A DNA stretch of 64,000 nt from an uncultured Eubacteriales bacterium. Lineage in GTDB: Bacteria > Bacillota > Clostridia > Oscillospirales > Acutalibacteraceae. The notes beneath the pieces are model-generated. The model ran no database searches and was not told where the DNA came from. It saw only the letters and a list, made by a program, of their open reading frames with translations. Shown piece after piece: positions 7,866 to 17,529 of the stretch. Every line of letters starts with the position of its first letter. The stretch's first letter is position 1. The translations under genes and the position numbers were made by a program. The stretch lies in contig CAKTFN010000002.1 in assembly GCA_934561055.1 (NCBI GenBank), forward strand, positions 309,659 to 373,658, in the 5' to 3' direction.

Positions 7866-8060
7866 GCATAAAATGTAATGACCGCCCGTTGCGGTCAAAA
7901 AAAGATGCGCTTTCGCGGTGGAAAAAAGTTGGCGGCAGAAATGTCCACGGGGAACCGATTTTGCAGAGCCGTTTTTCTTTCGGTTTTGCCGCCACCGCCT
8001 GACATAAATCGGCATCTTAAGCCGCCGCAACCGTTTTTTGATTGCGGCGGCGCATTTTTT
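7866..8060 (+). ncRNA. candidate structured RNA or palindromic element
   Basis: No protein-coding gene is evident here. From left to right there is a GACCGC/GCGGTC hairpin (7880-7896), then a long interrupted hairpin closed by AAGATGC/GCATCTT (7902-8018) with inner pairing GGCGGCA/TGCCGCC and AACCG/CGGTT, then a perfect 10-bp GC-rich stem (8021-8030 with 8042-8051) followed by GCATTTTTT. The T-run makes the plus strand the better transcription direction, and TTGACT with TATATT at about 7803-7829 could drive it. The minus strand also ends the large hairpin in seven Ts, so a mobile palindromic element is an alternative. It does not match a riboswitch class I recognise. Confidence 0.4.
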
Positions 8061-8065
8061 CTTTT

Positions 8066-10240
8066 TTATCCGACTCTGACAAAACTCTTTCCCTCAACGG
8101 TGACTCCGCCGACTGAGACATCCTTTTTGTTGTAATTGACATAAACCCGCACCGAAGAACCGTATTCGGTGCAAAAGACACCGCTTTTCAGTTTTCTGTG
8201 GGCGGTGATTTTTTTGTTCCTGAGGTCGGAAAAGACCTCGCTCATTCTTTCGTAATACCGACGGGCGTCGTCGGCTTTGTTCATGTAATAAAATCCGTCC
8301 TCTTCTTCGTCCGTTCCGAAGTTTTCAAAGTACCATTCCCAGCTCGGAACGGCACCGTATTCAACCGCTTTGAGGAACGCCGTTTCGCCGTTTTTTGCTC
8401 TGTTGAACGCAGTGTGGGAATAATCGACAACGCCGTGAAGAATCGACTGAACGAAAGGAACGGCCGTGCAAAATTCGTTTTCTGCGCACTTCGCCGTATA
8501 CCAAAGGTCGTTTGCAAAAGAGGCATACTTGAGTGCATAGACGTTTCCGCCGCTTGTCATGAGCTTTTTTCCGGAGGAAAGCGCACCGCAACGGGTTTCG
8601 GTTTCAGCTTTGATTTTTGTTCTTCCGGCACTCTTTCCCGACGAAAAATCAGAGTAAAGAATTTTTCCGGCGTCCGAAAGCGAAATTCCGTCGAACCCCG
8701 TTTTGAGAAGCGACGCTATGAGGCGGTCGGAATTTTTTTCCGCGTCCTTTTCGGGCAAAAGTCTGAAAGAATTTTCAAAGGAGGAAGAAGAATTTTCGAG
8801 CGGTTCGGAAATTGCGGTTTTTCCGCCGCCGATTTTCACGGCCGAGTCCGCTCCGGGACTTGAGGCGGAAAAAAGTCCGACGTCGGCATAAACCGAAACG
8901 TTTTGACTTTTTGAAAAGTCCATGAACTCTTCAAGTTCCTTTTTCGTTCCGAGCGAAGAAAAAAGTTTCACCGAAGAAAAGCCCGTTTGAACAAGACCTC
9001 CTTCAAAAAGACCTTTGATTCTGAGAGTGATGTTTTTGATTCCCTTTGAGCGCAGGAACGAAATCACGTCCTTCGCCTGAGAAAGGCTCGTCAAAACTTT
9101 TTGCTCTCCGCCTTTCCGGTCGGTTTTTTCGCCTTTCGCCGAGGCAATGAGAGTGAGACTCAACGGAAAGCCTTCGGTTTTTGAAAATTCCGTTTCGTTC
9201 ATTGAAAGAACCGAAGAACGAATCAAAAGCTCACGGCAGGCCGAAGCCATTGAAACATAATTTGCGTTGTCTCCGGAAAGAAAGCGGTAACAGACGGAAA
9301 CAAGGCCGTCATAAGAACTTTTTGAAAGCAGCGTTTTCTTTCCTTCTGTCACCGAAGGGGTAATTTCAAAATCAGCCCAAACCCGGTTGAGACCGCCCGT
9401 TTTAAGTGCCTTTTCGGCATTAATTTTTGAAATTGCGTCTGCGCTTTCAATGAGCGCAAAAAAGGCGCTTTCGCCGTTCCTTTTTCCGAAGGCTGGAACA
9501 TAAACGGCCGCCGTTTTTTCACCGAGCGAGGGGTCTGCGCCGTAAACGGGAAGCGAAATTCTTTTGAATTTTTCTGCCTTGCCTGCGGTGTCAATGATTG
9601 CACCGCAACCGTCGGGAATAAGGATATAATCGCCGCCCTTTCCGCTTTCGTCGGCTCCGAAAAAGCCGAGAAGCGAAATTCTCTTGAGAACCGCTCCGGA
9701 AACGGAAACATTTTTCAAATCAATCGAAGCGGTGAGCGTTCCGTCCGCATCGGTAAACTTCACCGGAACGGTGAAATCGACATCGGCGTTTTCTCCGAGC
9801 GTTTTTTTGAAACGGAAGCTGACGGTCAGACCGTCGCTTTCGATTTTATATTCCGCATTTCCTTCTGCCACGCTGTCACTTTGGGAGTTGAGAAGATATT
9901 CTTTGTTCCCGACAATTACGTTCACCGAAAGGACGCAGGCATTTTTGTCCGTTTCCTTTTCCGGAAGAGAGCGCCAAAGCTTTCCGGAAGAATGGTCATA
10001 TACGCAAACCGAAAAAGTTTTTTCGTCAAAGAAAAGTTCGGTCATTCCCTTTTTTGAAACGCTGCGAAGATTTTTCATTTCCGTATCGGAAAAGCAAAGC
10101 GTTTTGTTTTTTGTTTCGGAAGAAACCGACGAAAAATTTCTGAGAACAGTCGCATTGCTCCTTTTTCCGACGCCGCAGGCCGAAAAGATAAAAAGAATCG
10201 CAAGCATTGCGGCCGTCAGAGACAAAGCCATTTTTTTCAT
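8066..10240 (-). CDS. DUF5696-type lipoprotein
   Basis: A 724-residue surface lipoprotein. The signal sequence MKKMALSLTAAMLAILFIF ends in a lipobox FSAC with Cys at residue 21. The region FFDEKTFSVCVYDHSSGKLW is the typical opening of DUF5696 proteins, which combine a beta-rich N-terminal domain with a TIM-barrel-like C-terminal half and often occur with carbohydrate transporters. Segments such as DYILIPDGCGAIID, LTLIASAKGEKTDRKGGEQ and ALKYASFANDLWYTAKCAEN fit that layout. The catalytic role is unproven; a glycoside hydrolase activity is only a guess. No transport genes are adjacent here. The start at 10240 has GAGAGG upstream, and TGATAA-N6-TTATCA at 10263-10280 may be an operator. Confidence 0.75.
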   Translation of the reverse strand: MKKMALSLTAAMLAILFIFSACGVGKRSNATVLRNFSSVSSETKNKTLCFSDTEMKNLRSVSKKGMTELFFDEKTFSVCVYDHSSGKLWRSLPEKETDKNACVLSVNVIVGNKEYLLNSQSDSVAEGNAEYKIESDGLTVSFRFKKTLGENADVDFTVPVKFTDADGTLTASIDLKNVSVSGAVLKRISLLGFFGADESGKGGDYILIPDGCGAIIDTAGKAEKFKRISLPVYGADPSLGEKTAAVYVPAFGKRNGESAFFALIESADAISKINAEKALKTGGLNRVWADFEITPSVTEGKKTLLSKSSYDGLVSVCYRFLSGDNANYVSMASACRELLIRSSVLSMNETEFSKTEGFPLSLTLIASAKGEKTDRKGGEQKVLTSLSQAKDVISFLRSKGIKNITLRIKGLFEGGLVQTGFSSVKLFSSLGTKKELEEFMDFSKSQNVSVYADVGLFSASSPGADSAVKIGGGKTAISEPLENSSSSFENSFRLLPEKDAEKNSDRLIASLLKTGFDGISLSDAGKILYSDFSSGKSAGRTKIKAETETRCGALSSGKKLMTSGGNVYALKYASFANDLWYTAKCAENEFCTAVPFVQSILHGVVDYSHTAFNRAKNGETAFLKAVEYGAVPSWEWYFENFGTDEEEDGFYYMNKADDARRYYERMSEVFSDLRNKKITAHRKLKSGVFCTEYGSSVRVYVNYNKKDVSVGGVTVEGKSFVRVG

Positions 10241-10262
10241 TGCAAATACCTCTCGGTTTTAT

Positions 10263-10280
10263 TGATAAGACAGTTTATCA
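10263..10280. promoter_or_regulatory. short palindrome upstream of the DUF5696-type gene
   Basis: TGATAA-GACAGT-TTATCA, a 6-bp inverted repeat 23 bases upstream of the lipoprotein start. It is short and may be chance. Confidence 0.25.
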
Positions 10281-10448
10281 CATTTTTCGGATTTTTTCCA
10301 GTCCCGGCGAATAGAAGCGTTTCCGGGCCGGCAGAGCCCTTCTTTCTCTTCGCCTTTGAAGAAAGAACGAACCGCAAAATCCGAAATTCAATCTTCCGAT
10401 TTCATGAGAGGGTAGGAACTGATTTTCATTCGTCCCAAAAACAAAAAT

Positions 10449-10490
10449 CGGCCTTTCGGAAAAGAAGAAACGTCCTTTTCCGAAAGGCCG
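10449..10490 (-). terminator. mfd terminator
   Basis: A perfect 16-bp stem (CGGCCTTTCGGAAAAG with CTTTTCCGAAAGGCCG) followed on the minus strand by ATTTTTGTTTTT, 6 bases past the mfd stop. Confidence 0.85.
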
Positions 10491-10496
10491 AAGTTT

Positions 10497-13400
10497 TTAT
10501 TCGTTTTTTCCCTTTTTTGCGGTTTCGATAATCGTCAAAACTTCTCCGAGCGTTTCAAGCGCAGTGAATTTTCCGAGTTTTACGGAAAGATACGGCTTTG
10601 TTTTTCCGGCGCTGACCATTACGCGGCCGCGCATAAGCTTTGAAAGCATTGCGATATATTCCGGTTCAAGCTTTTGAAGGAAGATGAGAAGAATTTCTCC
10701 GCGCTGAGAAATTTCATAGATTCCGAGATTTCCGCAACGGTTTCTGACGAGCGCAATTTCAATGAGACCGAGAACGCTTTGCGGCGGTTCACCGAAACGG
10801 TCAATGAATTCGTCAATGACGTCCTGTGCGTCGTCCTTCGTTTTGACGCAGGCGATACGCTTATACATAAACAGTCTGTTCTTGACCGACTCGATATAGT
10901 CCTCCGGAATGTGAGCGTCAACAGCAATGTCGATAAGGCATTCGTTATCCTCGTCCGTGGCGGTCTGCTTTTCTTCTCCCTTTTGATTTTCAACCGCTTC
11001 GGAAAGAAGCTTGAGATACATGTCATATCCGACGGCTTCCATGTGGCCGTGCTGTTGAGCGCCGAGAACGTTACCCGCTCCGCGGATTTCAAGGTCACGC
11101 ATTGCAATTCTGAATCCCGAACCGAATTCCGTGTATTCACGGATTGCGGAAAGTCTGCGTTCCGCTTCGGGCGAAAGCTGCTTTTGCGGATTATAAGTGA
11201 GGTATGCAAACGCACGCCTTGCGCTTCGTCCGACACGTCCTCTTATCTGATGAAGCTGAGCAAGACCGAGTCTGTCTGCGTTTTCGATTATGAGCGTGTT
11301 TGCGTTCGGAACGTCAACTCCGGTTTCGATGATCGTTGTGCAAACGAGAATATCAATTTCGCCTTCAAGAAGTTGTCGCCAAACTTCGCTGAGCTCTTCC
11401 TCGCTCATTTTTCCGTGACCGATTCCGATTCTTGCTTCGGGAATCCGCTCCTTGAGCTTTGCGGCAACACGCTCGATTGTTTCCGTTCTGTTGTGAAGAT
11501 AATAAACCTGGCCGCCTCTTCTCAGTTCACGCTCAATCGCTTCGCAGATCATATCCATGTCGTGCGGAATGACATAGGTCTGAACCGGATGGCGGTCGGA
11601 AGGCGGCATTTCAAGAACGGACATATCACGGATTCCGGTCATTGCCATGTTGAGCGTTCTCGGAATGGGGGTTGCCGAAAGAGTCAAAACGTCAACGAGC
11701 GGAAATTTTTCCTTGAGCTTTTCTTTTTGAGCAACACCGAAACGCTGTTCCTCGTCAACAATGAGAAGGCCGAGATCTTTGAATTCAACGCCCTTTGAAA
11801 TCAACGAATGTGTTCCCACAATGAGGTCGATTCCGCCGCTTTTGAGCGCCTTTTTGATTTTTGTGCGCTGAGTGGTCGTTCTGAACCGGGAGAGCATTTC
11901 AATCTCAATCGGGAATCCGTCAAAGCGTTTTTTAATCGTCTGATAATGCTGAAAAGCAAGAATCGTTGTCGGAACAAGAACGGCGCACTGCTTTCCGTCC
12001 GCAACGCATTTGAATGCCGCACGAAGCGCAACTTCTGTTTTTCCGAAGCCGACATCGCCGCAAAGAAGTCTGTCCATCGGATACGGCTTTTGCATATCGT
12101 TTTTGATTTCGTCAATTGCAATGAGCTGATCGTCCGTTTCATCGAATTCAAAGCGACGTTCAAAATCGTTCTGCATATCAAAATCCGGAGAGAACGCAAA
12201 TCCCTTCGCTTCAAGCCGCTTTGCATATATTTTTGTCAGTTCGACGGCCATATCCTTTACGGCAGACCGAACCTTTGACTTTGTTTTTTTCCATTCGTCC
12301 GAACCGAGGCGGTTGAGCTTTACGGCTCGGTCGGTATCCTTGGGGGAGATATACTTTGAAATGAGGTCAAGCTGAGTGACCGGAACATACAAAACGTCGT
12401 TTCCGCGGAAGTTGATTTTGATGAAGTCTTTGATTTTTCCTTCAACCTTCATCGTTTTGATTCCGTCAAAAATTCCGATTCCGTGAACAGCATGAACAAC
12501 ATAGTCGCCTCGTGAAAGCTCTTCAAGGCTTGAAATTCCTTTTCCGCCGGTGAAGCGCTTTTTGATTTTTCGCTGTGAAACGCTGCTTTTTCTTGAAATT
12601 GAAAAAAGCTCGAACGAAAGCCCCTGATAACCGAAACCCGAGCTGACGAAGCCGGAAACAACGCTGACTTCGCTCTGCGGAAACTCCGCCGGAACGACGG
12701 GAAAATAATGCGCCTTCATTCCTTCGGTTTCAAGGTCATAAGCGAGTTCCTTTGCGCTTTTTTCCGTTCCGGCCATGACAACAACGGTGAACTTCCTTTT
12801 GAGAAAAGGTTCAATGTCTTCAAGAAGATAGGAAAGTGTTCCGTCCCAGCCGGAGTTCACGGCCGAATTTACGCTGACAAGATCCTTCACCGGAACGTCG
12901 AACGAACCTCGGGCAAGGTTATCGGCAAATATCGCTCCGCGCTCTTCGTAAAGCGAAAAAAGCTCATGCGGCAAAAGCATGAATTTATCAAGTCCCTTTG
13001 TGAGAAAACCGTCCTCAACCATCGCCTTGATGTCCTCAAGCAAAAGCTTTGAAGAGGACTCTGCCTTTTGTTTCACGCCGAGGCTCTCGCTGACAAAGAA
13101 AAGGCAGCCGTTCACATAATCAAAAAGCGTTTCGCTTTTTTCATAGGCAATGGGAAGATAGCGGTCAAGGCATGAAAGGCGAACTCCGTTTTCGATTTTT
13201 GAAATATCTTCGCCGAGTGTGGCTTTGATTTTCGTTGAACCCTTTCCTTTGATATGCGAAGAAAAATCTTTGATTTTTTCAAGAAGGGCGTCGTCGCTTT
13301 CAAAAAGAACTTCCGCCGAAGGAGTGACAAGAACCTCGTCAATCATCTCGGTTCTGCGCTGGCTTTCGATTTCAAACGACGAAATCGAATCAACGCTGTC

Positions 13401-13988
13401 TCCCCAGAATTCAACTCTTACCGGTTCGGCCTTTCCGGGCGGGAAAAAGTCAACGATTCCGCCCCTTTGGGAAAACTGGCCTTCACCGTCAACCTGCTCT
13501 GTTCTGACATATCCGGAAGCGGTGAGTGCGCTCACAAGAAAGACCGGTTCAAGGTCTTCGCCGGAAACAACCCGAACGCTGCGTTTATTTAGTTCCGCTT
13601 TCGGCATTGTGAACTGCATCGCCGCCTGAACGCTGCAAACGACGAAAGAAAAATTGCCGGAAAGAATTTTTGAAAGAACGCCGATTCTTTGCTGTTCATA
13701 TTCCTTTGAGCTGCTGTCGGAAGAGCGGAAATGAAAATCTCTTGCGGGATAAAAAAGCGCGCCGTCGGAAAATGCCGAAATGTCTTGAACCGTTTTGAGT
13801 GCGGCGGCCTCATCCGGGCAGAGCACGAGCGCCTTTTTTTCCGTCTGTTCGCAAAGGGAAGAAAGATAATGCGCCTTTGCGGCGGCGGAAAGACCGATGA
13901 TTCCCATCGGGAGTCTGCGCTCGTCAATGCATTTTTTTGCGGCAAGATATTCTCCGCTTTTTTGAAGAATTTTTGAAAAACCAGTCAT
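10497..13988 (-). CDS. mfd: transcription-repair coupling factor
   Basis: A DNA translocase that displaces RNA polymerase stalled at lesions and recruits UvrA. The 1163-residue length is normal. The N-terminal UvrB-like region contains [19 protein letters not shown] and [10 protein letters not shown]; the RNA polymerase-interacting CarD-like domain is at about 480-550 ([20 protein letters not shown]); the RecG-like translocase has Walker [17 protein letters not shown], the DEEQ box in [34 protein letters not shown] and [15 protein letters not shown]; the TRCF C-terminal domain follows. It is a single-gene unit, with terminator immediately downstream. No uvr genes are adjacent. Confidence 0.97.
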   Translation of the reverse strand: MTGFSKILQKSGEYLAAKKCIDERRLPMGIIGLSAAAKAHYLSSLCEQTEKKALVLCPDEAAALKTVQDISAFSDGALFYPARDFHFRSSDSSSKEYEQQRIGVLSKILSGNFSFVVCSVQAAMQFTMPKAELNKRSVRVVSGEDLEPVFLVSALTASGYVRTEQVDGEGQFSQRGGIVDFFPPGKAEPVRVEFWGDSVDSISSFEIESQRRTEMIDEVLVTPSAEVLFESDDALLEKIKDFSSHIKGKGSTKIKATLGEDISKIENGVRLSCLDRYLPIAYEKSETLFDYVNGCLFFVSESLGVKQKAESSSKLLLEDIKAMVEDGFLTKGLDKFMLLPHELFSLYEERGAIFADNLARGSFDVPVKDLVSVNSAVNSGWDGTLSYLLEDIEPFLKRKFTVVVMAGTEKSAKELAYDLETEGMKAHYFPVVPAEFPQSEVSVVSGFVSSGFGYQGLSFELFSISRKSSVSQRKIKKRFTGGKGISSLEELSRGDYVVHAVHGIGIFDGIKTMKVEGKIKDFIKINFRGNDVLYVPVTQLDLISKYISPKDTDRAVKLNRLGSDEWKKTKSKVRSAVKDMAVELTKIYAKRLEAKGFAFSPDFDMQNDFERRFEFDETDDQLIAIDEIKNDMQKPYPMDRLLCGDVGFGKTEVALRAAFKCVADGKQCAVLVPTTILAFQHYQTIKKRFDGFPIEIEMLSRFRTTTQRTKIKKALKSGGIDLIVGTHSLISKGVEFKDLGLLIVDEEQRFGVAQKEKLKEKFPLVDVLTLSATPIPRTLNMAMTGIRDMSVLEMPPSDRHPVQTYVIPHDMDMICEAIERELRRGGQVYYLHNRTETIERVAAKLKERIPEARIGIGHGKMSEEELSEVWRQLLEGEIDILVCTTIIETGVDVPNANTLIIENADRLGLAQLHQIRGRVGRSARRAFAYLTYNPQKQLSPEAERRLSAIREYTEFGSGFRIAMRDLEIRGAGNVLGAQQHGHMEAVGYDMYLKLLSEAVENQKGEEKQTATDEDNECLIDIAVDAHIPEDYIESVKNRLFMYKRIACVKTKDDAQDVIDEFIDRFGEPPQSVLGLIEIALVRNRCGNLGIYEISQRGEILLIFLQKLEPEYIAMLSKLMRGRVMVSAGKTKPYLSVKLGKFTALETLGEVLTIIETAKKGKNE

Positions 13989-14299
13989 GTCAATCTCCGA
14001 TTAAAAACTCTGTTATGTGTTATCTTTTATATTAACGGAAACGCAATTCTTTGGATAAAACAAAATCCGTTCCCGTGAGAAATCAATCTTTACAGTTGCG
14101 TTTTGCAAAAACGCAGACATAAAGTTAAGCCTGCCTTAACGCTTCATATATTCATATTGCCGAAAAGCAAACCCGATTACGCCCGAAAAGCGCAAAGAAC
14201 ACCGCACGGGCGTTTTCTGCGCTGCTGAAGCAAAATATTTAAAAGAGGAAAAAAGCCCCGTGCCTTTCGGTTCGGAGCTAATTCAAATCAAAACTTCAA
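13989..14299. other. intergenic region upstream of mfd
   Basis: It contains two hairpins: TGCGTTTT-like at about 14096-14115, and CGCCCG/CGGGCG (14180-14185 with 14207-14212) followed by TTTT, which looks like a rightward terminator without an obvious rightward gene. A leftward terminator for the micro-ORFs is at 14251-14279. I could not settle the mfd promoter. Confidence 0.4.
14251..14279 (-). terminator. terminator of the 14.3-14.6 kb micro-ORF unit
   Basis: On the minus strand AGCTCCG / CGGGGCT stem with a 12-base loop, followed by TTTTTTCC. Confidence 0.7.
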
Positions 14300-14419
14300 T
14301 CACTTAATCCAGCCGTCTCCGTCGATCTTTCCGAATCTGTTGAGAATGCTTTCAATGAAGCTGAGGAAGGCCTGGAAGATGCCTCTGAGGGTTTCGTAAC
14401 CTTTAAGTGCGTGATCCAT
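14300..14419 (-). CDS. 39-residue micro-ORF, amphipathic helix peptide
   Basis: Unrecognised. It starts at ATG 14419 with AAGGAG 8 bases upstream and ends at TGA 14300. The product begins MDHALKGYETLRGIFQAF, continues LSFIESILNRFGKIDGDG and ends WIK. Hydrophobic residues recur every three to four positions, giving an amphipathic helix resembling the C-terminal tails of secreted proteins elsewhere in the window. It has no signal peptide and no Cys. It lies 38 bases after the 50-residue micro-ORF, behind one promoter and ahead of a clear terminator, which supports a real two-gene transcript. Confidence 0.6.
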   Translation of the reverse strand: MDHALKGYETLRGIFQAFLSFIESILNRFGKIDGDGWIK

Positions 14420-14457
14420 ATCTCGTTCTCCTTTCGGACATTAATGAGTTTAAAAAC

Positions 14458-14610
14458 TTATTTTTCTTTGTCGCCCCAAATTGTGTCATAGAACTTAGTG
14501 TAGCTGTACGGATCATCGGCCGCTCCACAAACATAAGCTACCCAGCCCATAACTCTGTCGAAGAATTTGACAACGTCTTTGCATACATCTGTAAAAGTTT
14601 TCCAGTTCAT
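14458..14610 (-). CDS. 50-residue micro-ORF
   Basis: Unrecognised. It starts at ATG 14610 with AAGGAG 8 bases upstream and ends at TAA 14458. The N-terminal half (MNWKTFTDVCKDVVKFFDRV, then MGWVAYVCGA) is an amphipathic helix with two Cys; the C-terminal half is polar and aromatic (DDPYSYTKFYDTIWGDKEK). It is the first gene of a small unit with the 39-residue ORF. The strong promoter at 14687-14715 argues for abundant expression. A bacteriocin, modulin-like peptide or small membrane regulator are all possible; nothing nearby (no transporter, no maturase) favours one. Confidence 0.6.
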   Translation of the reverse strand: MNWKTFTDVCKDVVKFFDRVMGWVAYVCGAADDPYSYTKFYDTIWGDKEK

Positions 14611-14686
14611 ATACAGTCTCCTTTCCAATAAATTCTAAATTTTACCGAACATAAAGGCAGACTTCTCCACCCAATAACTTGACTAT

Positions 14687-14715
14687 ATTTTAACCCTAAT
14701 CTGCTTGTTTGTCAA
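14687..14715 (-). promoter_or_regulatory. strong promoter of the micro-ORF pair
   Basis: On the minus strand TTGACA (14710-14715), 17 bases, TAAAAT (14687-14692), about 75 bases upstream of the 50-residue ORF. Confidence 0.75.
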
Positions 14716-14854
14716 CGTGATTGTTAAAAAATAATTAAGTTTGTTAATTGTGTATATATCGGGCACCGGATTTTTTAACACAATTACCCTCAAAACTTTC
14801 AAATTGCAACAAATTGTTGAAGCGGCGTTGATTTTCGCCGTTTTCCGCGCTTTT

Positions 14855-15892
14855 TCAAACTTTGAAAATTGTGAGACTTTTGAACTTTTCGCCCTTTTTG
14901 AAGGTACACGAAGGGAACTCGGGGCGGTTCGGAGTGTCGGGATAATACTGGGTTTCAAGGCAGAAACCGAAGTTTTTGTCAAGACCTATTCCGCCTTTTC
15001 CTTCTTCTCCGTCCATGAAGTTTCCGGTGTAAAGCTGAACGCCCGGAAGGTCGGAATAAACCTCAAGCTTTCTTCCGCTTTTTTCGTCCCTTGCCTTTGC
15101 AACAAGGCGGAGCGTTCCGATTTCACCGTTGACGCAGAAGTTGTGGTCATAACCTCTGCACTGAACGAGCTGAGGATCGTCTGCATTGATATCTTTTCCG
15201 ATCTTTTTGAACTCTCTGAAATCAAAAGCCGTTCCTTCAACCGGTCTGATTTCTCCGGTCGGAATGCTGTTTTCGTCCGTCGGAGTGAAGAAATCGCAGT
15301 TGAGCATAAGCTCATGGTCAAGGATATCTCCGTTTGCGGTTGTTCCGAGATTGAAATATGCGTGGTTTGTCATGTTGATTACCGTTTCTCTGTCCGGAAC
15401 AGCCTCGTAATTGATTTCAAGCTCGTTTCTGTCCGTGAGAACATAGGTAACCTTCACGTCAACGTTTCCGGGGAAGCCCTGTTCTCCGTCCGGACTGTGA
15501 TAAGAAAATTCAACGGCATTGTCGTCAACGATAATCGGTTTCCATAGCGCACTGCTGTATTCTCCGCCGCCGTGAAGGCAGGTGATTCCCTTTTCGTTTT
15601 TTGTCACTTCATATTCTTTTCCGGAGAGAGTGAATTTTCCGCCGGAAATTCTGTTTGCGTATTGACCGATGATTTCGCCCGTGAATGTTCCGGACTTGAT
15701 GTGGCCGAGAATGTTGTCAAATCCGACGATGATGTCACCTGTTTTTCCGTCCTTGTCGGGGCAGACGAACGAATTGAGGGTTGCGCCCCTTGTGATTATT
15801 CCGGCGGAAATTCCGTTGTTGTTTTCGATCGTATAAAGAAAAACTTCTCTTCCATCCGGCATTGTATCATAATATGTTTTTGTTACGCTCAT
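14855..15892 (-). CDS. galM: aldose 1-epimerase (mutarotase)
   Basis: Interconverts alpha and beta anomers of hexoses such as galactose and glucose in the cytoplasm. The 345-residue protein has the GalM pattern: GRQYANRISGGKFTLSGKEY-type block (here IGQYANRISGGKF), CLHGGGEYSSALWKP, the catalytic-His block VINMTNHAYFNLG, YDHNFCVNGEIG, and LPGVQLYTGNFMDG with the downstream substrate-binding Gln/Glu region ETQYYPDTPNRPEFPS. It starts at 15892 with AAGGAG upstream. There are no gal or lac genes next to it, so it seems to be a stand-alone housekeeping copy. Confidence 0.93.
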   Translation of the reverse strand: MSVTKTYYDTMPDGREVFLYTIENNNGISAGIITRGATLNSFVCPDKDGKTGDIIVGFDNILGHIKSGTFTGEIIGQYANRISGGKFTLSGKEYEVTKNEKGITCLHGGGEYSSALWKPIIVDDNAVEFSYHSPDGEQGFPGNVDVKVTYVLTDRNELEINYEAVPDRETVINMTNHAYFNLGTTANGDILDHELMLNCDFFTPTDENSIPTGEIRPVEGTAFDFREFKKIGKDINADDPQLVQCRGYDHNFCVNGEIGTLRLVAKARDEKSGRKLEVYSDLPGVQLYTGNFMDGEEGKGGIGLDKNFGFCLETQYYPDTPNRPEFPSCTFKKGEKFKSLTIFKV

Positions 15893-15972
15893 GAACGTTT
15901 CTCCTTTTCGTAAAAACTTGCTTTATTATTATACTTTATCCGCCGCTCAAAATCAAGACGGGAAAAAGAAAA

Positions 15973-16002
15973 GGCCGCAGCGAAGAAATACTTCGCCGCA
16001 GC
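15973..16002 (-). terminator. terminator downstream of uraA
   Basis: Hairpin centred on CGAAG-AAATA-CTTCG with extra flanking GC pairs, followed on the minus strand by a C/T-rich run (CCTTTTCTTTTTCC). Confidence 0.6.
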
Positions 16003-16041
16003 ACTTTTTAAAAACTTTTCAATCGGCTTTTTGAAAACGGG

Positions 16042-17463
16042 TCAAGCCTTTTTTTCGTTTTTCTTTTCTTTGCCTTCCGCAGTTTCTCCCTTAGACTTTG
16101 AAACAAGGAGGTTTGTGAAAATTCCGAGGATAAGAGCGCAGGCGATTGAGGTGAGGGTAACCTTTCCGAAGCTTACGGTGAGACCGCCGATTCCGCAAAT
16201 GAGAATTACCGCAACAACGAAGAGGTTCTTGTTTTCACCGAGGTCAACTTCCTGAATCATCTTAAGACCGCTGACTGCGATGAAGCCGTAAAGGGTGATG
16301 CAAACGCCGCCCATTACGCAGTTCGGAATACTTGCAAGGAAGGTTACGAACGGTCCGAAGAAGGAAATTACGATCGCCATGATTGCGGTTGTGATGATTG
16401 TTACAACCGAGGCGTTTCCGGTGATTGCAACGCAGCCGACGGATTCGCCGTATGTGGTGTTCGGGCAGCCGCCGAAGATTGCGCCGGCGATTGAGCCTAC
16501 GCCGTCGCCGAGGAGAGTTCTGTGAAGACCGGGATCTTCAAGAAGATCCTTGTCAATGATTGTTGAAAGGTTCTTGTGGTCTGCGATATGCTCGGCAAAA
16601 ACAACGAATGCAACCGGAACATATGCAACGGCAACCGTTGCGATATACTGTCCGTTGATTGCGGAGAAGCCTTTTGCGGCCTCAAGGAAGGTGAAGTCCG
16701 GAATTGAGAACCACTGCATGTTGTGGAAAACGGTGAAGTCAATAACCTGAAGCGCCGGATTGTTTGTTGCGGTGCCGATTAAGGTAAAGATTGTTGCGGT
16801 TGCATAACCTGCACAGATTCCGATGATGAACGGAATGAGCTTTGCCATCTTCTTTCCGTATACCGAGCAGAGAACAACGGCGAAAAGGGTAACAAGGCCG
16901 CAGATGAGAGCAACATAAGGGCTTGCGGTTGAAACGGAGGAAACTTCGTCAACAATTGCTCCGTCCTTAACAACCTGAGTTGTAACTTCGGTCATTACCT
17001 TTCCGAGGGTGAGGTCGGAAACAGCGTTTCCGGCGAGGGAAAGACCGATGATTGAAACAGTCGGTCCGATAACGACTGCCGGCATAAGTTTGTTAATCCA
17101 CTTAACACCCGCAATTTTGATTACGATTGCGATTACGACATAAACGAGGCCGGCAAAGGCTGCGCCGAGAATAAGTCCCGCATATCCGGCCTGAGCGGAA
17201 GCGGCGCCGCCGAAAGCGGCAAACATCGAACCGATGAAAGCGAAAGACGAGCCGAGGAAAACCGGACTTCTAAACTTTGTGAAAAGAAGATAAACGATTG
17301 TTCCGATACCTGCGCCGAAAAGCGCCGCAGACTGGCTCATGCCGTTTCCGATGATTGAGGGGACTGCGATTGTTGCGGCAAGAATCGCAAGAAGCTGCTG
17401 GAGACCGAAAAGGATCAGCTGTCCGAATTTCGGTTTGTCCTGAACGTTGTAAGTTAGTTTCAT
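16042..17463 (-). CDS. uraA: uracil/xanthine permease (NCS2 family)
   Basis: A 473-residue proton-coupled nucleobase importer with about 14 hydrophobic spans. N-terminal GLQQLLAILAATIAVPSIIG is the NCS2 signature region; the conserved VVIGPTVSIIGLSLAGNAV and the central FVVFAEHIADHKNLSTII with the substrate-binding Glu/His are clear, as is GGCPNTTYGESVGCVAITG. The position directly behind pyrR (66 bases) and behind a PyrR attenuator points to uracil as the main substrate. ATG 17463 is selected because AGGAGG lies 9 bases upstream; a TTG three codons earlier overlaps that site. The C-terminus is a charged Lys/Glu tail. Confidence 0.92.
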   Translation of the reverse strand: MKLTYNVQDKPKFGQLILFGLQQLLAILAATIAVPSIIGNGMSQSAALFGAGIGTIVYLLFTKFRSPVFLGSSFAFIGSMFAAFGGAASAQAGYAGLILGAAFAGLVYVVIAIVIKIAGVKWINKLMPAVVIGPTVSIIGLSLAGNAVSDLTLGKVMTEVTTQVVKDGAIVDEVSSVSTASPYVALICGLVTLFAVVLCSVYGKKMAKLIPFIIGICAGYATATIFTLIGTATNNPALQVIDFTVFHNMQWFSIPDFTFLEAAKGFSAINGQYIATVAVAYVPVAFVVFAEHIADHKNLSTIIDKDLLEDPGLHRTLLGDGVGSIAGAIFGGCPNTTYGESVGCVAITGNASVVTIITTAIMAIVISFFGPFVTFLASIPNCVMGGVCITLYGFIAVSGLKMIQEVDLGENKNLFVVAVILICGIGGLTVSFGKVTLTSIACALILGIFTNLLVSKSKGETAEGKEKKNEKKA

Positions 17464-17529
17464 TTTTTTCAAACCTCCTGAAAATTTTGAATACCTTATA
17501 AAAATGCGCCGAAACGCAAAATTACCGAA

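Noticed and set aside
10674..11798. 374-residue open frame on the plus strand
   Set aside because: It is antisense to mfd, with no ribosome site or recognisable domain.
14741..15547. 268-residue open frame on the plus strand
   Set aside because: It is antisense to galM and has the skewed composition of a shadow frame.
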